Assembly (NCBI RefSeq): GCF_000499785.1
Contig: NZ_HG726024.1
Coordinates: 1 to 64,000 of the forward strand
DNA: 64,000 nucleotides
Direction of reading: 5' to 3'
Source of the DNA: Bacteroides neonati
GTDB lineage: Bacteria > Bacteroidota > Bacteroidia > Bacteroidales > Bacteroidaceae
This document shows, in pieces, positions 25,772 to 34,384 of the stretch (the first letter of the stretch is position 1; each line of letters starts with the position of its first letter). Under the pieces are notes generated by a model. It was not told the origin of the DNA. It ran no database searches and worked only from the letters and a program-made list of their open reading frames with translations. A program made the position numbers and the translations under genes.

Positions 25772-26917
25772 ATGGATTATATATTATTGCAACATTATTG
25801 GTGGCTAGTCGTATCTTTATTAGGTGCCATTCTTGTGTTTTTACTTTTTGTGCAAGGAGGGAATTCTTTATTGTTTTGTCTGGGTAAGACGGAAGAGCAT
25901 CGCAAAATGATGATTAATTCGACCGGTCGCAAATGGGAGTTTACTTTTACGACGTTAGTTACGTTTGGAGGTGCTTTTTTTGCTTCGTTTCCACTTTTCT
26001 ATAGTACCAGTTTTGGTGGAGCCTATTGGCTTTGGATGATTATTTTATTTAGCTTCGTGCTTCAGGCTGTTAGCTATGAGTTTCAAAGTAAAGCCGGTAA
26101 TTTATTAGGAAAGCGTACCTATCAAACTTTCTTGGTGATAAATGGAGTAATCGCTCCTGTTCTTCTGGGAGGGGCTGTTGCTACCTTCTTTACCGGATCT
26201 GATTTTTATATAAATAAGGGAAACATGACCGATACAATTATGCCTGTCATTAGTAGTTGGGGCAATGGATGGCATGGGCTCGATGCATTGACCAACCCTT
26301 GGAACGTAGTGCTTGGCTTGGCTGTTTTCTTTTTGTCGCGTGTACTGGGTGTATTGTATTATATTAATAGCATTGACTGCGACGAATTAATAACACGATG
26401 CCGACGCGCACTTGTACGAAATACGGTTCTCTTTCTTGTTTTCTTTCTTGCTTTTGTCATTCGCACCTTATTAACCGAAGGCTATGCAGTAAATCCGCAG
26501 ACGCAAGAGGTCTATATGGAGCCTTATAAATATCTGTTGAACTTTATTCAGATGCCTGCTGTATTGGCATTATTCTTAGTGGGTGTGGTTCTTGTTCTGT
26601 TTGGTATTGGTAAGACTATCTGGAAGAGAGGCTTTGACAAAGGTATTTGGTTTGCAGGTTTAGGTACGGTATTTACCGTGCTGGCATTACTGCTTACAGC
26701 CGGTTATAATAATACGGCTTATTACCCTTCATTTACTAATTTGCAAAGCTCATTGACTTTGTCGAATAGTTGTTCGAGCCTCTTTACGCTCGAAACAATG
26801 GCCTATGTCTCCATTCTTGTTCCGTTTGTTATTGCGTATATTTTTTATGCATGGCGTAGTATTAGCAAGAAGAAGATTGATGCTAAAGAGATGAACGAAG
26901 GTGGACACGCTTATTGA
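25772..26917 (+). CDS. cydB: Cytochrome bd ubiquinol oxidase subunit II
   Basis: A 381-residue integral membrane protein with about nine hydrophobic helices. It starts YILLQHYWWLVVSLLGAI and contains the NSTGRKWEFT segment near residue 50. CydB pairs with CydA and shields the heme pocket. It is the last gene of the DUF4492-cydA-cydB operon and is followed by a strong terminator. No cydCD assembly genes are in the window. Confidence 0.94.
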   Translation: MDYILLQHYWWLVVSLLGAILVFLLFVQGGNSLLFCLGKTEEHRKMMINSTGRKWEFTFTTLVTFGGAFFASFPLFYSTSFGGAYWLWMIILFSFVLQAVSYEFQSKAGNLLGKRTYQTFLVINGVIAPVLLGGAVATFFTGSDFYINKGNMTDTIMPVISSWGNGWHGLDALTNPWNVVLGLAVFFLSRVLGVLYYINSIDCDELITRCRRALVRNTVLFLVFFLAFVIRTLLTEGYAVNPQTQEVYMEPYKYLLNFIQMPAVLALFLVGVVLVLFGIGKTIWKRGFDKGIWFAGLGTVFTVLALLLTAGYNNTAYYPSFTNLQSSLTLSNSCSSLFTLETMAYVSILVPFVIAYIFYAWRSISKKKIDAKEMNEGGHAY

Positions 26918-26933
26918 TTTCATCACCCGATAG

Positions 26934-26971
26934 AAAAAAGGCACGGAGGTATTAATCCCCGTGCCTTTTTT
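26934..26971. terminator. Terminator of the cyd operon
   Basis: AAAAAAGGCACGG (26934-26946) pairs with CCGTGCCTTTTTT (26959-26971), a 13-bp stem with a T-run. It separates cydB from the convergent dehydrogenase gene and can serve both. Confidence 0.85.
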
Positions 26972-27000
26972 AATTTGAGTAATATCTCTTTTGTTTAGCT

Positions 27001-27957
27001 TTATTTGGCCACATTGTTGATGGGCTTTCCTGCTTTAAATGCTTGTAGGTTTTCCACTAAGATGGTCATCAGTCGTTCGCGAGCTGCTGTTGTAGCCCAA
27101 GCAATGTGGGGGGTAATGTAGCAATTGCGAGCAGTGAGCAACGGATTGTCTGCACGAGGAGGTTCGGACGAAAGCACATCGAGTCCGGCAGCGTATATTT
27201 TTTCATTATTTAATGCGTCGGCTAAGTCTTGTTCATTAATAAGCTGTCCGCGACCGGTATTAATCAAAATAGCCGATGGTTTCATTAATGCCAGTCGGCG
27301 TGCATTAACCATTTCGTATGTTTGCTCTGTGAGTGGACAGTGCAAACTAATGATATCGCACTCATGGAAAAGCTGATCGAGCTCCATCTTTTTTATTTCC
27401 GGCGGTAGTTGCAAACGAGATTTAGATGTATGTGCCCAGATTTTCATACCAAAGCCGATAGCAATACGTGCAGTGTTATATCCTGTTTGGCCTAATCCTA
27501 CAATACCAATTTTCTTTCCCAATAGTTCAATAAGCGGGGTATCCCGAAAGCAAAAATCAGTACTGTTCACCCAGGCTCCTTGATGAACTTCATCCGAGTA
27601 GTGTTGCACGCGTTGCGCAATATTGAGAATGTGTGCAAACACCATTTGCCCTACAGACGGTGTGCTGTATGCAGGGATGTTTGTGACAACAATGCCTCGC
27701 TCTCGTGCTGCTTCAATATCGACCACATTATACCCGGTAGCCATTACACCAATGTATTTCAATTCGGGTAATGCTGCCATATGGGCTGCAGTGATACTTA
27801 CCTTGTTTGTAAAGAGTACTTCGGCTGCTGATGCACGTTCAAGTAACTCTTCGGGGCTGGTGCGATCGTATATAATACATTCGCCCATAGCTGTTAATTG
27901 ATCCCAGCTTAAATCACCGGGGTTGGTGGCATAGCCATCTAATACTACAATCTTCAT
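27001..27957 (-). CDS. D-2-hydroxyacid dehydrogenase
   Basis: A 318-residue NAD-dependent oxidoreductase of the D-isomer 2-hydroxyacid family. The Rossmann motif GIVGLGQTGYNTARIA lies near residue 150. The catalytic Arg is in NTGRGQL, the Glu in LSSEPP, and the His in TPHIAWAT. It is probably a glycerate/hydroxypyruvate- or 2-ketoacid-type enzyme; the substrate cannot be decided. It is the last gene of a leftward operon, 18 bases after rarA. Confidence 0.88.
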   Translation of the reverse strand: MKIVVLDGYATNPGDLSWDQLTAMGECIIYDRTSPEELLERASAAEVLFTNKVSITAAHMAALPELKYIGVMATGYNVVDIEAARERGIVVTNIPAYSTPSVGQMVFAHILNIAQRVQHYSDEVHQGAWVNSTDFCFRDTPLIELLGKKIGIVGLGQTGYNTARIAIGFGMKIWAHTSKSRLQLPPEIKKMELDQLFHECDIISLHCPLTEQTYEMVNARRLALMKPSAILINTGRGQLINEQDLADALNNEKIYAAGLDVLSSEPPRADNPLLTARNCYITPHIAWATTAARERLMTILVENLQAFKAGKPINNVAK

Positions 27958-27975
27958 TTCTATTAGTTTTTATGG

Positions 27976-29247
27976 TTATTTCGTATACTTCTCTCCCCAT
28001 AACAGTTTCATCCATTCTGTATGCTTTTGTTCGGCAGCATTCAGTTGAGGCTTCCATATTCGTTTCGATTTTATTTCATCGGGCAAGAACTGTTGCTTCA
28101 CAAAATGATTTTCGTAGTCGTGGGCATACTTATAATTATCTCCATAGCCTAATTGTTTCATTAGCTTGGTCGGGGCATTGCGTAAGTGCAACGGAACAGG
28201 TAAGTTTCCGGTTTCCCGAACCAGAGCCAACGCATCATTGATGGCGCAATAAGCCGAATTACTTTTAGGGCTCGTAGCTAAATAGATGGTTGCCTCTGCC
28301 AGTGGAATTCGCCCTTCGGGCCATCCGATCTTCATCAGTGTATCGAAACAAGCGTTGGCAATCAGCATCGCATTGGGGTTGGCTAAGCCAATGTCTTCTG
28401 CGGCCGATATAACCAATCGTCGAGCAATAAATGCAGGGTCTTCACCTCCCTCTACCATACGTGCCAACCAATAAATAGCACCATCCGGATCACTACCTCT
28501 AATCGATTTAATGAAAGCGGAGATGATATCGTAATGCATCTCTCCATCTTTGTCGTAAGCCAATGGGTTTTGTTGCAAGCGGTCGGTTACCATTGCGTCT
28601 GTGATGATCACGGTCTCTTCCGTATCCGAATCGACTACCAACTCGAGTATGTTCAACAGCTTTCGTGCATCACCTCCCGAGAATCGGAGCATGGCATTCG
28701 TCTCTTTTAATTCAATGCGTCGTTCTTTCAGTATGACGTCTGTGGTGATAGCGCGCTGCAGTAGCTCCAATAAATCATCTTGTTCAAGCGATTTAAGAAC
28801 ATAGAGCTGACAGCGTGATAAGAGTGGACGTATCACCTCAAAGGATGGATTCTCGGTGGTTGCACCGATCAATGTTACCGTACCGTGTTCTACTGCGCCG
28901 AGCAATGAATCTTGTTGAGATTTACTAAATCGATGAATTTCATCAATAAACAATATCGGACTAGCCGAAGCGAAGAAGCGGTTGCTTTTGGCACGGTCTA
29001 TCACGTCTCTAACATCTTTTACACCTGATGTTACAGCACTCAGTGTATAAAATGGAGTTTCGAGTTTGTTGGCAATAATCTGAGCCAAGGTTGTTTTTCC
29101 CACTCCCGGAGGTCCCCAGAGGATGAAGGAGGAAATACGACCTGCGTCGATCATTTTGCGCAAGATAGCACCCGGCCCAACCAGGTGTTTTTGGCCTATA
29201 TAATCATCTAATGTTTTCGGCCTGAGCCGCTCAGCTAATGGTTGCAT
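27976..29247 (-). CDS. rarA: Replication-associated recombination protein A (MgsA-type AAA+ ATPase)
   Basis: A 423-residue AAA+ ATPase related to clamp loaders that acts at stalled replication forks. Walker A is GPPGVGKTT (near residue 45), Walker B is ILFIDEIH, and the sensor I ATTENPSF follows. The C-terminal half has the MgsA tetramerisation region, including the NAMLIANA and PKSNSAY segments. It lies between the DUF5686 gene (11 bases upstream) and the dehydrogenase gene. Length is typical. Confidence 0.94.
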   Translation of the reverse strand: MQPLAERLRPKTLDDYIGQKHLVGPGAILRKMIDAGRISSFILWGPPGVGKTTLAQIIANKLETPFYTLSAVTSGVKDVRDVIDRAKSNRFFASASPILFIDEIHRFSKSQQDSLLGAVEHGTVTLIGATTENPSFEVIRPLLSRCQLYVLKSLEQDDLLELLQRAITTDVILKERRIELKETNAMLRFSGGDARKLLNILELVVDSDTEETVIITDAMVTDRLQQNPLAYDKDGEMHYDIISAFIKSIRGSDPDGAIYWLARMVEGGEDPAFIARRLVISAAEDIGLANPNAMLIANACFDTLMKIGWPEGRIPLAEATIYLATSPKSNSAYCAINDALALVRETGNLPVPLHLRNAPTKLMKQLGYGDNYKYAHDYENHFVKQQFLPDEIKSKRIWKPQLNAAEQKHTEWMKLLWGEKYTK

Positions 29248-29258
29248 AATGGTTCGGA

Positions 29259-31850
29259 TTAAAACACCATTTGAATCATGAATCGTACGCCGTGCTTGTT
29301 GATACCGGGATGATCCAGGTAAGTTAAGCGGTGTACATATTCAATATGGAGTAATTTGAATATATTATAGATCCCAACACTGGCTTCCATATAAGGGATT
29401 TTTGGATCCATTACGTAGCTGGTATAACTACCATCACGCTTTGGAAAGAGAAACAGATCGGGATTATCATTCTTGAACGGATTGTTTTTATCCGTCAAGT
29501 TACCATATAATGCACGAAAGCGGAAAACCTCTCTCCATTTGAGTTTCTTAATAAGTGGAATGCGGTTAAATAGTTTTCCGTTCATATCGTAAGTCATACT
29601 CATCGATGCATAACGGTCATTGAGAAACTCCATGTTATTAATCAAGTTGAATGTTTCTCGCTGTGTTATGTATGATAAGTTAGCTGCCGGCAAAATTAAT
29701 AATGGGAAAGGAACAGTATTCCATTGTGCTCCTGCATTTAGTGTTACATCGATCTTACCCCACGACGAAAGCCAGAAGCGTTTCCATACACTTATGTCTG
29801 TCAGGTTGAAGTTGTATTCTCCCCCCAGTACCCCTTTAAATCCGGCTGTATGAGTCAACGTAAAGATCGGAGCATCCAATGATACCGGTCGGCGACGTTG
29901 CTTGGTGTTGATAAATGTTTCTCCCGGTGCATAACGTAGCGTTAACCCAAGCTCTGAGGTGGTGATGCTTTTAACTATATCTTCGGCACCAGGGATGGCA
30001 TACTTATTGGGACTGTTACGGATATATTGTAGATTTCCGGTAGGAGTATCCTCGCGATGGCGTGCAGAAGCAGCTACTGAGAATCCCGATGGAAGTTCCA
30101 TTTCATAGGATAGTGATGCATCACGTACATATGACATTTGGTCAACAGTTGTTGTTTTCCATGCTACGAAGACGTTATCCTTATCTGTTGCCAAAAACTT
30201 ATCCATCGGCGACATTACATCATAACGATAACTTGCCGTGATGAAATGTTTCGGAAACTCCCAAGGGAAATAATCACATTTGCGGAAAGAGTAGGTTGCA
30301 TTGGCTTCATATTTCCACTTCTTATCCTTGAGTCCATACGCACCATATCCGCTAAAGAACCAATGCGGATTCAGTTTGGCGGTTGTCATACCGCTAAGAC
30401 GGAAGCGTGTACCATCTACATAATTACTGGAAATCATTGTATTGATAGGGCCAATATCGAATTTACTCGGATGTTCTTTATTTCCCGTTTCTACATGGTT
30501 CTCGATCAATGCTTTTGCCCCGAAAATGACATATTTAAACCCGGGTATTTGCTCGATCCTGTTCATGAATACATCCATGGTACTCTCGGTCTTGGTCAAT
30601 GGTACTTGCCGCACACTCGCCCAATACTCATCGCTTTTATTCAGCATATCGGCCTCCTTCACAATGTTTCCTTTCAGGCGAAACAACCGTTGCTCGATAG
30701 ACTCGAATGTATAGTCGGAATATTTAGTCGTACGCTTTACTTGTAATCCCTGAATAGCTTTCATGAGTGAAAGATCGACTGTCATATCATCATCAATCAA
30801 GACCCAATTGCCATTAGGTAATTGCTCGTACTGCTGTACGATATCAAGGTTCTCCACAAAATTTACTCCGGTTTTCTTCGGCAGATTCATGGTGGCTTTT
30901 TTTACGGCATAGGTAGAATCTTTTAGTACATACAAATGGCCGGTAAATCCAAAGTCTTGAGAGTTTTGAGGTACGAATGTGAGGTGTACACAAGTATCCT
31001 TGTCTACAGTGAGTGTATCCATTAAATAATACTTATAGAATGAGATACCTCCATCGCTGATAGGGCTTACGAAGCGGCGCTGTAATAAACGGATATCGTC
31101 ATCGTAGATATTGATATCAGAGAACACATCATTTAAGATTGTTCCGAGCATTTCGCCTGTCGAAAAGAATTCCTCAATACCATTTGAGTTCATTCCTTCT
31201 ATAATGGTTTTCTTGCTTTCGGGTGATTTTCGGAAAATGGTTTTCGAAGATGTTTCCTGTACCGATATAGGCAAGATCATCTTATTGGTTTCGGGCGAAA
31301 CCTCCACCTGATCCTTCAGAAAGGAGAACTTTTTATAAATTCCTTTCTCAAGACTTTCGGGAGTGACATCGTTGAGCGACATCTTCATCTTTTGGTACTT
31401 ATTGTACTGATAATAGTCGTTCTCTTCGAGCTTTTGAGCTTTCTTATGCGCAATAACTTTGCGCATAAACTCAACGGCCGGATTGTTTTTACGCGAATAT
31501 TTCTCTTTCTTTGGTTTGACTACAACCTCTTCGAGAAGTACATCGCTACTTCTTAATTGTACATTCAGCTCTTTAGTTCCGGGAGCTATTTTTACGATTT
31601 TTGTAATATAGCCCACGGATGAAAAGGTGATCTCATTCCAATTCTTACGGGTTTCAATTTGATATTCACCTTTCGCATTGGAGATACCACCGACACCCTT
31701 TCCTTCGTAAAAGACCGAGATGTACATTAAGGGTTCATGCGTCAAAGAGTCAGTAATAACTCCTCTTATCTGTGCAAAGAGTTGTGGAGCAGTGAACAGG
31801 AGAAGAAGTAAAATAATGCGTTTGCTATATAGTCGTTTCATAATGTTCAT
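29259..31850 (-). CDS. DUF5686 family outer-membrane protein with carboxypeptidase-like regulatory domain
   Basis: An 863-residue exported protein. A signal peptide (about 1-26, ending LFAQ) is followed by a CarboxypepD_reg-like beta-sandwich (about 27-105: GVITDSLTHEPLMYISVFY). A long DUF5686 body rich in beta strands typical of an outer-membrane barrel follows, ending in MVF. ATG 31850 and ATG 31841 are both acceptable starts; a TTG at 31856 is less likely. It heads an operon with rarA and the dehydrogenase gene. The function of DUF5686 proteins is not established; they are widespread in Bacteroidetes envelopes. Confidence 0.82.
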   Translation of the reverse strand: MNIMKRLYSKRIILLLLLFTAPQLFAQIRGVITDSLTHEPLMYISVFYEGKGVGGISNAKGEYQIETRKNWNEITFSSVGYITKIVKIAPGTKELNVQLRSSDVLLEEVVVKPKKEKYSRKNNPAVEFMRKVIAHKKAQKLEENDYYQYNKYQKMKMSLNDVTPESLEKGIYKKFSFLKDQVEVSPETNKMILPISVQETSSKTIFRKSPESKKTIIEGMNSNGIEEFFSTGEMLGTILNDVFSDINIYDDDIRLLQRRFVSPISDGGISFYKYYLMDTLTVDKDTCVHLTFVPQNSQDFGFTGHLYVLKDSTYAVKKATMNLPKKTGVNFVENLDIVQQYEQLPNGNWVLIDDDMTVDLSLMKAIQGLQVKRTTKYSDYTFESIEQRLFRLKGNIVKEADMLNKSDEYWASVRQVPLTKTESTMDVFMNRIEQIPGFKYVIFGAKALIENHVETGNKEHPSKFDIGPINTMISSNYVDGTRFRLSGMTTAKLNPHWFFSGYGAYGLKDKKWKYEANATYSFRKCDYFPWEFPKHFITASYRYDVMSPMDKFLATDKDNVFVAWKTTTVDQMSYVRDASLSYEMELPSGFSVAASARHREDTPTGNLQYIRNSPNKYAIPGAEDIVKSITTSELGLTLRYAPGETFINTKQRRRPVSLDAPIFTLTHTAGFKGVLGGEYNFNLTDISVWKRFWLSSWGKIDVTLNAGAQWNTVPFPLLILPAANLSYITQRETFNLINNMEFLNDRYASMSMTYDMNGKLFNRIPLIKKLKWREVFRFRALYGNLTDKNNPFKNDNPDLFLFPKRDGSYTSYVMDPKIPYMEASVGIYNIFKLLHIEYVHRLTYLDHPGINKHGVRFMIQMVF

Positions 31851-32022
31851 AAACAAGTGACTGCAAAGTTAGCAAATAACTCTTAAAAACGCAGATACTA
31901 TAACCTTTTTTGTATTACTTTTGTCCATCTAAATACTGTCACTACCACTCTCTGCCTTAATTTTCACTGACTCAATGTGCTTGTTTGCTTTAAGTCTGGA
32001 AGCGATATCGGGTACAGATCGT

Positions 32023-33105
32023 TTACGATAGCAGAATCTGCACAATTCTTTCGGCAGTTCTTCCGTCCCAACGCTCCGGCAATTGTCCTTGTTTCCATTT
32101 GCCTTGCATCAGTACATCCATCGCTTTCTCTAATGCAAGAGGGTCTTCGCCTACCAATTCATTGGTTCCCATACGCCAGGTTTCTGGGTGCTCGGCATAC
32201 GTGTTTAGTGTAATGCAAGGTATTCCCAAGAAGGTAGCTTCTTCGGCCACATTGCCCGAGTCGGTTATAATTGCCTTGGCTTTGTTCATCAAATACCCAA
32301 AAGCAAGATAGCTTTGCGGTGGCATGATATGGAGGTTGGGAGCTTCAATCCCCAATCCTTTAATTGCATCGCGAACATACGTATGCAAAGGGGCAACGAT
32401 AGGTGTGCCGGCTGCTTTTTGAATCAATGTTTCCAAGAGTTTTCGCAAATTCTCTTTATTGCGCAACAGAGCATGTCGATTCATTGTGAATAGGATATAC
32501 TCCTGCTCTTTGAGGCCCAATACCGGAAACCAAAGAGGTTTAATCAAGCGGTTGCGGTTATAACGGATTGTATCAATCAGGATGTTGCCTACATAATATA
32601 CTGTTTCATTTTCCGTTCCGGTTTGATTTAGGTTGCGATTGGCTACCATGCCGGCCGTGAATAGATAGTCCGAAAGCCCATCGGTGATCATACGGTTCAC
32701 CTCTTTAGGCATGTTCATATCGAATGAGCGGGTACCCGCCACCAAATGAGCAACTTTAATACCCTGCTTCTTGGCTACAATGGCACAACTCATCGTTGCT
32801 GTGAGGTCATCGACAACAAGAACCAAGTGCGTTGGGTTTTCAGTTAACTCATGTTCAAATGCCAACATGATGCCGACTGTCAGTTCGGTAGGGTTTAAAC
32901 CACTAATACCCAAGTATGCATCCGGTTTCTTCATATTGAGATCGGCAAATAACGATGGGTCTAAACTGGTGTCATCTCGTTTACCTGTATATACCAAACG
33001 GTAAGAGATTCTTTTACCCTGCGCCCGTGCGGCATCGATAGCATGCGTGATGGGAGCTATTTTCATAAAGTTGGGGCGTGCCCCAGCAACAATAGTTATT
33101 TTCAT
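32023..33105 (-). CDS. wecB: UDP-N-acetylglucosamine 2-epimerase, non-hydrolysing
   Basis: A 360-residue enzyme interconverting UDP-GlcNAc and UDP-ManNAc for surface polysaccharide synthesis. The N-terminal GARPNFMKIAPI is diagnostic. The GTRSFDMNMPKEVNRMITD block and the C-terminal TDSGNVAEEATFLGIPCITL nucleotide-binding motif follow. It is a single gene, not in a visible glycan cluster, with the divergent TRIC gene 86 bases away. Confidence 0.92.
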   Translation of the reverse strand: MKITIVAGARPNFMKIAPITHAIDAARAQGKRISYRLVYTGKRDDTSLDPSLFADLNMKKPDAYLGISGLNPTELTVGIMLAFEHELTENPTHLVLVVDDLTATMSCAIVAKKQGIKVAHLVAGTRSFDMNMPKEVNRMITDGLSDYLFTAGMVANRNLNQTGTENETVYYVGNILIDTIRYNRNRLIKPLWFPVLGLKEQEYILFTMNRHALLRNKENLRKLLETLIQKAAGTPIVAPLHTYVRDAIKGLGIEAPNLHIMPPQSYLAFGYLMNKAKAIITDSGNVAEEATFLGIPCITLNTYAEHPETWRMGTNELVGEDPLALEKAMDVLMQGKWKQGQLPERWDGRTAERIVQILLS

Positions 33106-33191
33106 ATTCGCTCTTCAAATCTATTTTCAATAAACAAAAGTACGCTTTCTTGCGGAATTATTTGTTTCTTTGCAGGCAAAAAACGAAGATA

Positions 33192-33821
33192 ATGCCAACA
33201 TTCTTTCAAATTCCAACATTTATCCAGATTCTGGAGTTTATCGGTACATTTGCTTTTGCTATTAGTGGTATTCGTTTAGCTTCCGCTAAACAGTTCGATT
33301 GGTTCGGCGCCTATGTGGCCGGTGTGGCCGTAGCTATCGGTGGTGGTACCATTCGCGATTTATTATTAGGAGTTACTCCTTTCTGGATGACCAATCCAAT
33401 TTACTTAATTTGTTCCGGATTAGCGTTGTTATGGGTTATTCTTTTTCGGAAACACCTCATCCACATGCACAATACCTTTTTCCTGTTCGATAGTATCGGA
33501 CTGGCTCTTTTTACGGTAGTAGGGCTCAGTAAGACAATCGATCTTGAATATCCTTTCTGGGTAGCCATTATTATGGGTACTATGACAGGTGCTGCAGGCG
33601 GCGTCATCCGTGACGTATTTATAAACGAAATTCCGCTTATCTTTCGCAAAGAGATTTACGCCATGGCCTGTGTCATTGGTGGTCTCATCTATTGGTTACT
33701 GTATCGTTTGGGGCTCGATTCTTCACTGATACAAATAATCAGTGGATGCAGTATCTTTCTGGTTCGTGCCCTGGCAGTTAAGTACCAAATTTGCCTACCT
33801 ATCTTAAAGGGGGAGGATTAA
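33192..33821 (+). CDS. Trimeric intracellular cation (TRIC) channel family protein
   Basis: A 209-residue membrane protein with about seven helices arranged as two related halves. The repeated glycine motif GGGTIRDLLLG (first half) and GAAGGVIRDVFIN (second half) is typical of bacterial TRIC/YicG (UPF0126) proteins, which form K+-permeable homotrimers. I use ATG 33192; the frame is open to a TTG at 33150, but the added residues are not family-like. Its last 18 bases overlap the convergent DUF4251 gene. Confidence 0.88.
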   Translation: MPTFFQIPTFIQILEFIGTFAFAISGIRLASAKQFDWFGAYVAGVAVAIGGGTIRDLLLGVTPFWMTNPIYLICSGLALLWVILFRKHLIHMHNTFFLFDSIGLALFTVVGLSKTIDLEYPFWVAIIMGTMTGAAGGVIRDVFINEIPLIFRKEIYAMACVIGGLIYWLLYRLGLDSSLIQIISGCSIFLVRALAVKYQICLPILKGED

Positions 33822-34295
33822 CTCCCCTGAGAAGCTGATCGATTGTCGTTGTTGCATCGATACATCAATCGCAGCCGTCCCATTTGGAAAGATTTGAATG
33901 AAAAAGTCAAATCTATCCTCTTTACTTCGGGTAATGAATGTTATCTTTATGGCTTTGTTTTTTTTCGTTTCCATCTTATAGGTTTCAAGCGGTGCATTGA
34001 ATCTTAGTCCATCACCACCTCCATACGGGATGCTATATGCACGTCCGTAATAAGGCAAATTCGAAAAGACCGAATCATTTCTCAACTCAAGAGAGTAGGA
34101 GGGAGACAGTTGCACCGATCGCCCGCCTTGCGGATAAGCTCTCGAAACATCAATCTTAAAATTTCCCGATTCGACTACCTCTTTTACAGCTTTCTCTTTT
34201 TCTTCTTTCTTCTCTTTTTTGCTTTGCGCATAAAGAGCGGATACACTTACTACTAAGCTCAGTAGCAATAGAAATAATCTTTTATTTGTTTTCAT
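33804..34295 (-). CDS. DUF4251 domain exported protein
   Basis: A 163-residue protein with a signal peptide (MKTNKRLFLLLLSLVVSVSALYAQ) and a Lys/Glu-rich linker. A beta-rich DUF4251 domain from about residue 45 includes YSLELRNDSVFSNLPYYGRAY. ATG 34295 is chosen over a TTG six bases upstream. DUF4251 proteins are periplasmic or secreted in Bacteroidetes and have no known function. Its 3' end overlaps the convergent TRIC gene. Confidence 0.85.
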   Translation of the reverse strand: MKTNKRLFLLLLSLVVSVSALYAQSKKEKKEEKEKAVKEVVESGNFKIDVSRAYPQGGRSVQLSPSYSLELRNDSVFSNLPYYGRAYSIPYGGGDGLRFNAPLETYKMETKKNKAIKITFITRSKEDRFDFFIQIFPNGTAAIDVSMQQRQSISFSGELILPL

Positions 34296-34323
34296 TGCCA
34301 ATAGGTTTATTATAAAATAACAC

Positions 34324-34353
34324 GCCAGCTACCTTAAAGTACAGATAGCTGGC
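34324..34353 (-). terminator. Hairpin between the M16 peptidase and DUF4251 genes
   Basis: GCCAGCTA (34324-34331) pairs with TAGCTGGC (34346-34353). It lies downstream of the leftward M16 gene (stop at 34385). The T-run is weak. Confidence 0.5.
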
Positions 34354-34384
34354 ATATTATTTAATAAAAATTATTATGTTTTCT

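Noticed and set aside
30138..30746. 202-codon forward frame inside the DUF5686 gene
   Set aside because: Antisense shadow of a clear long gene, with no signal, domain or promoter.
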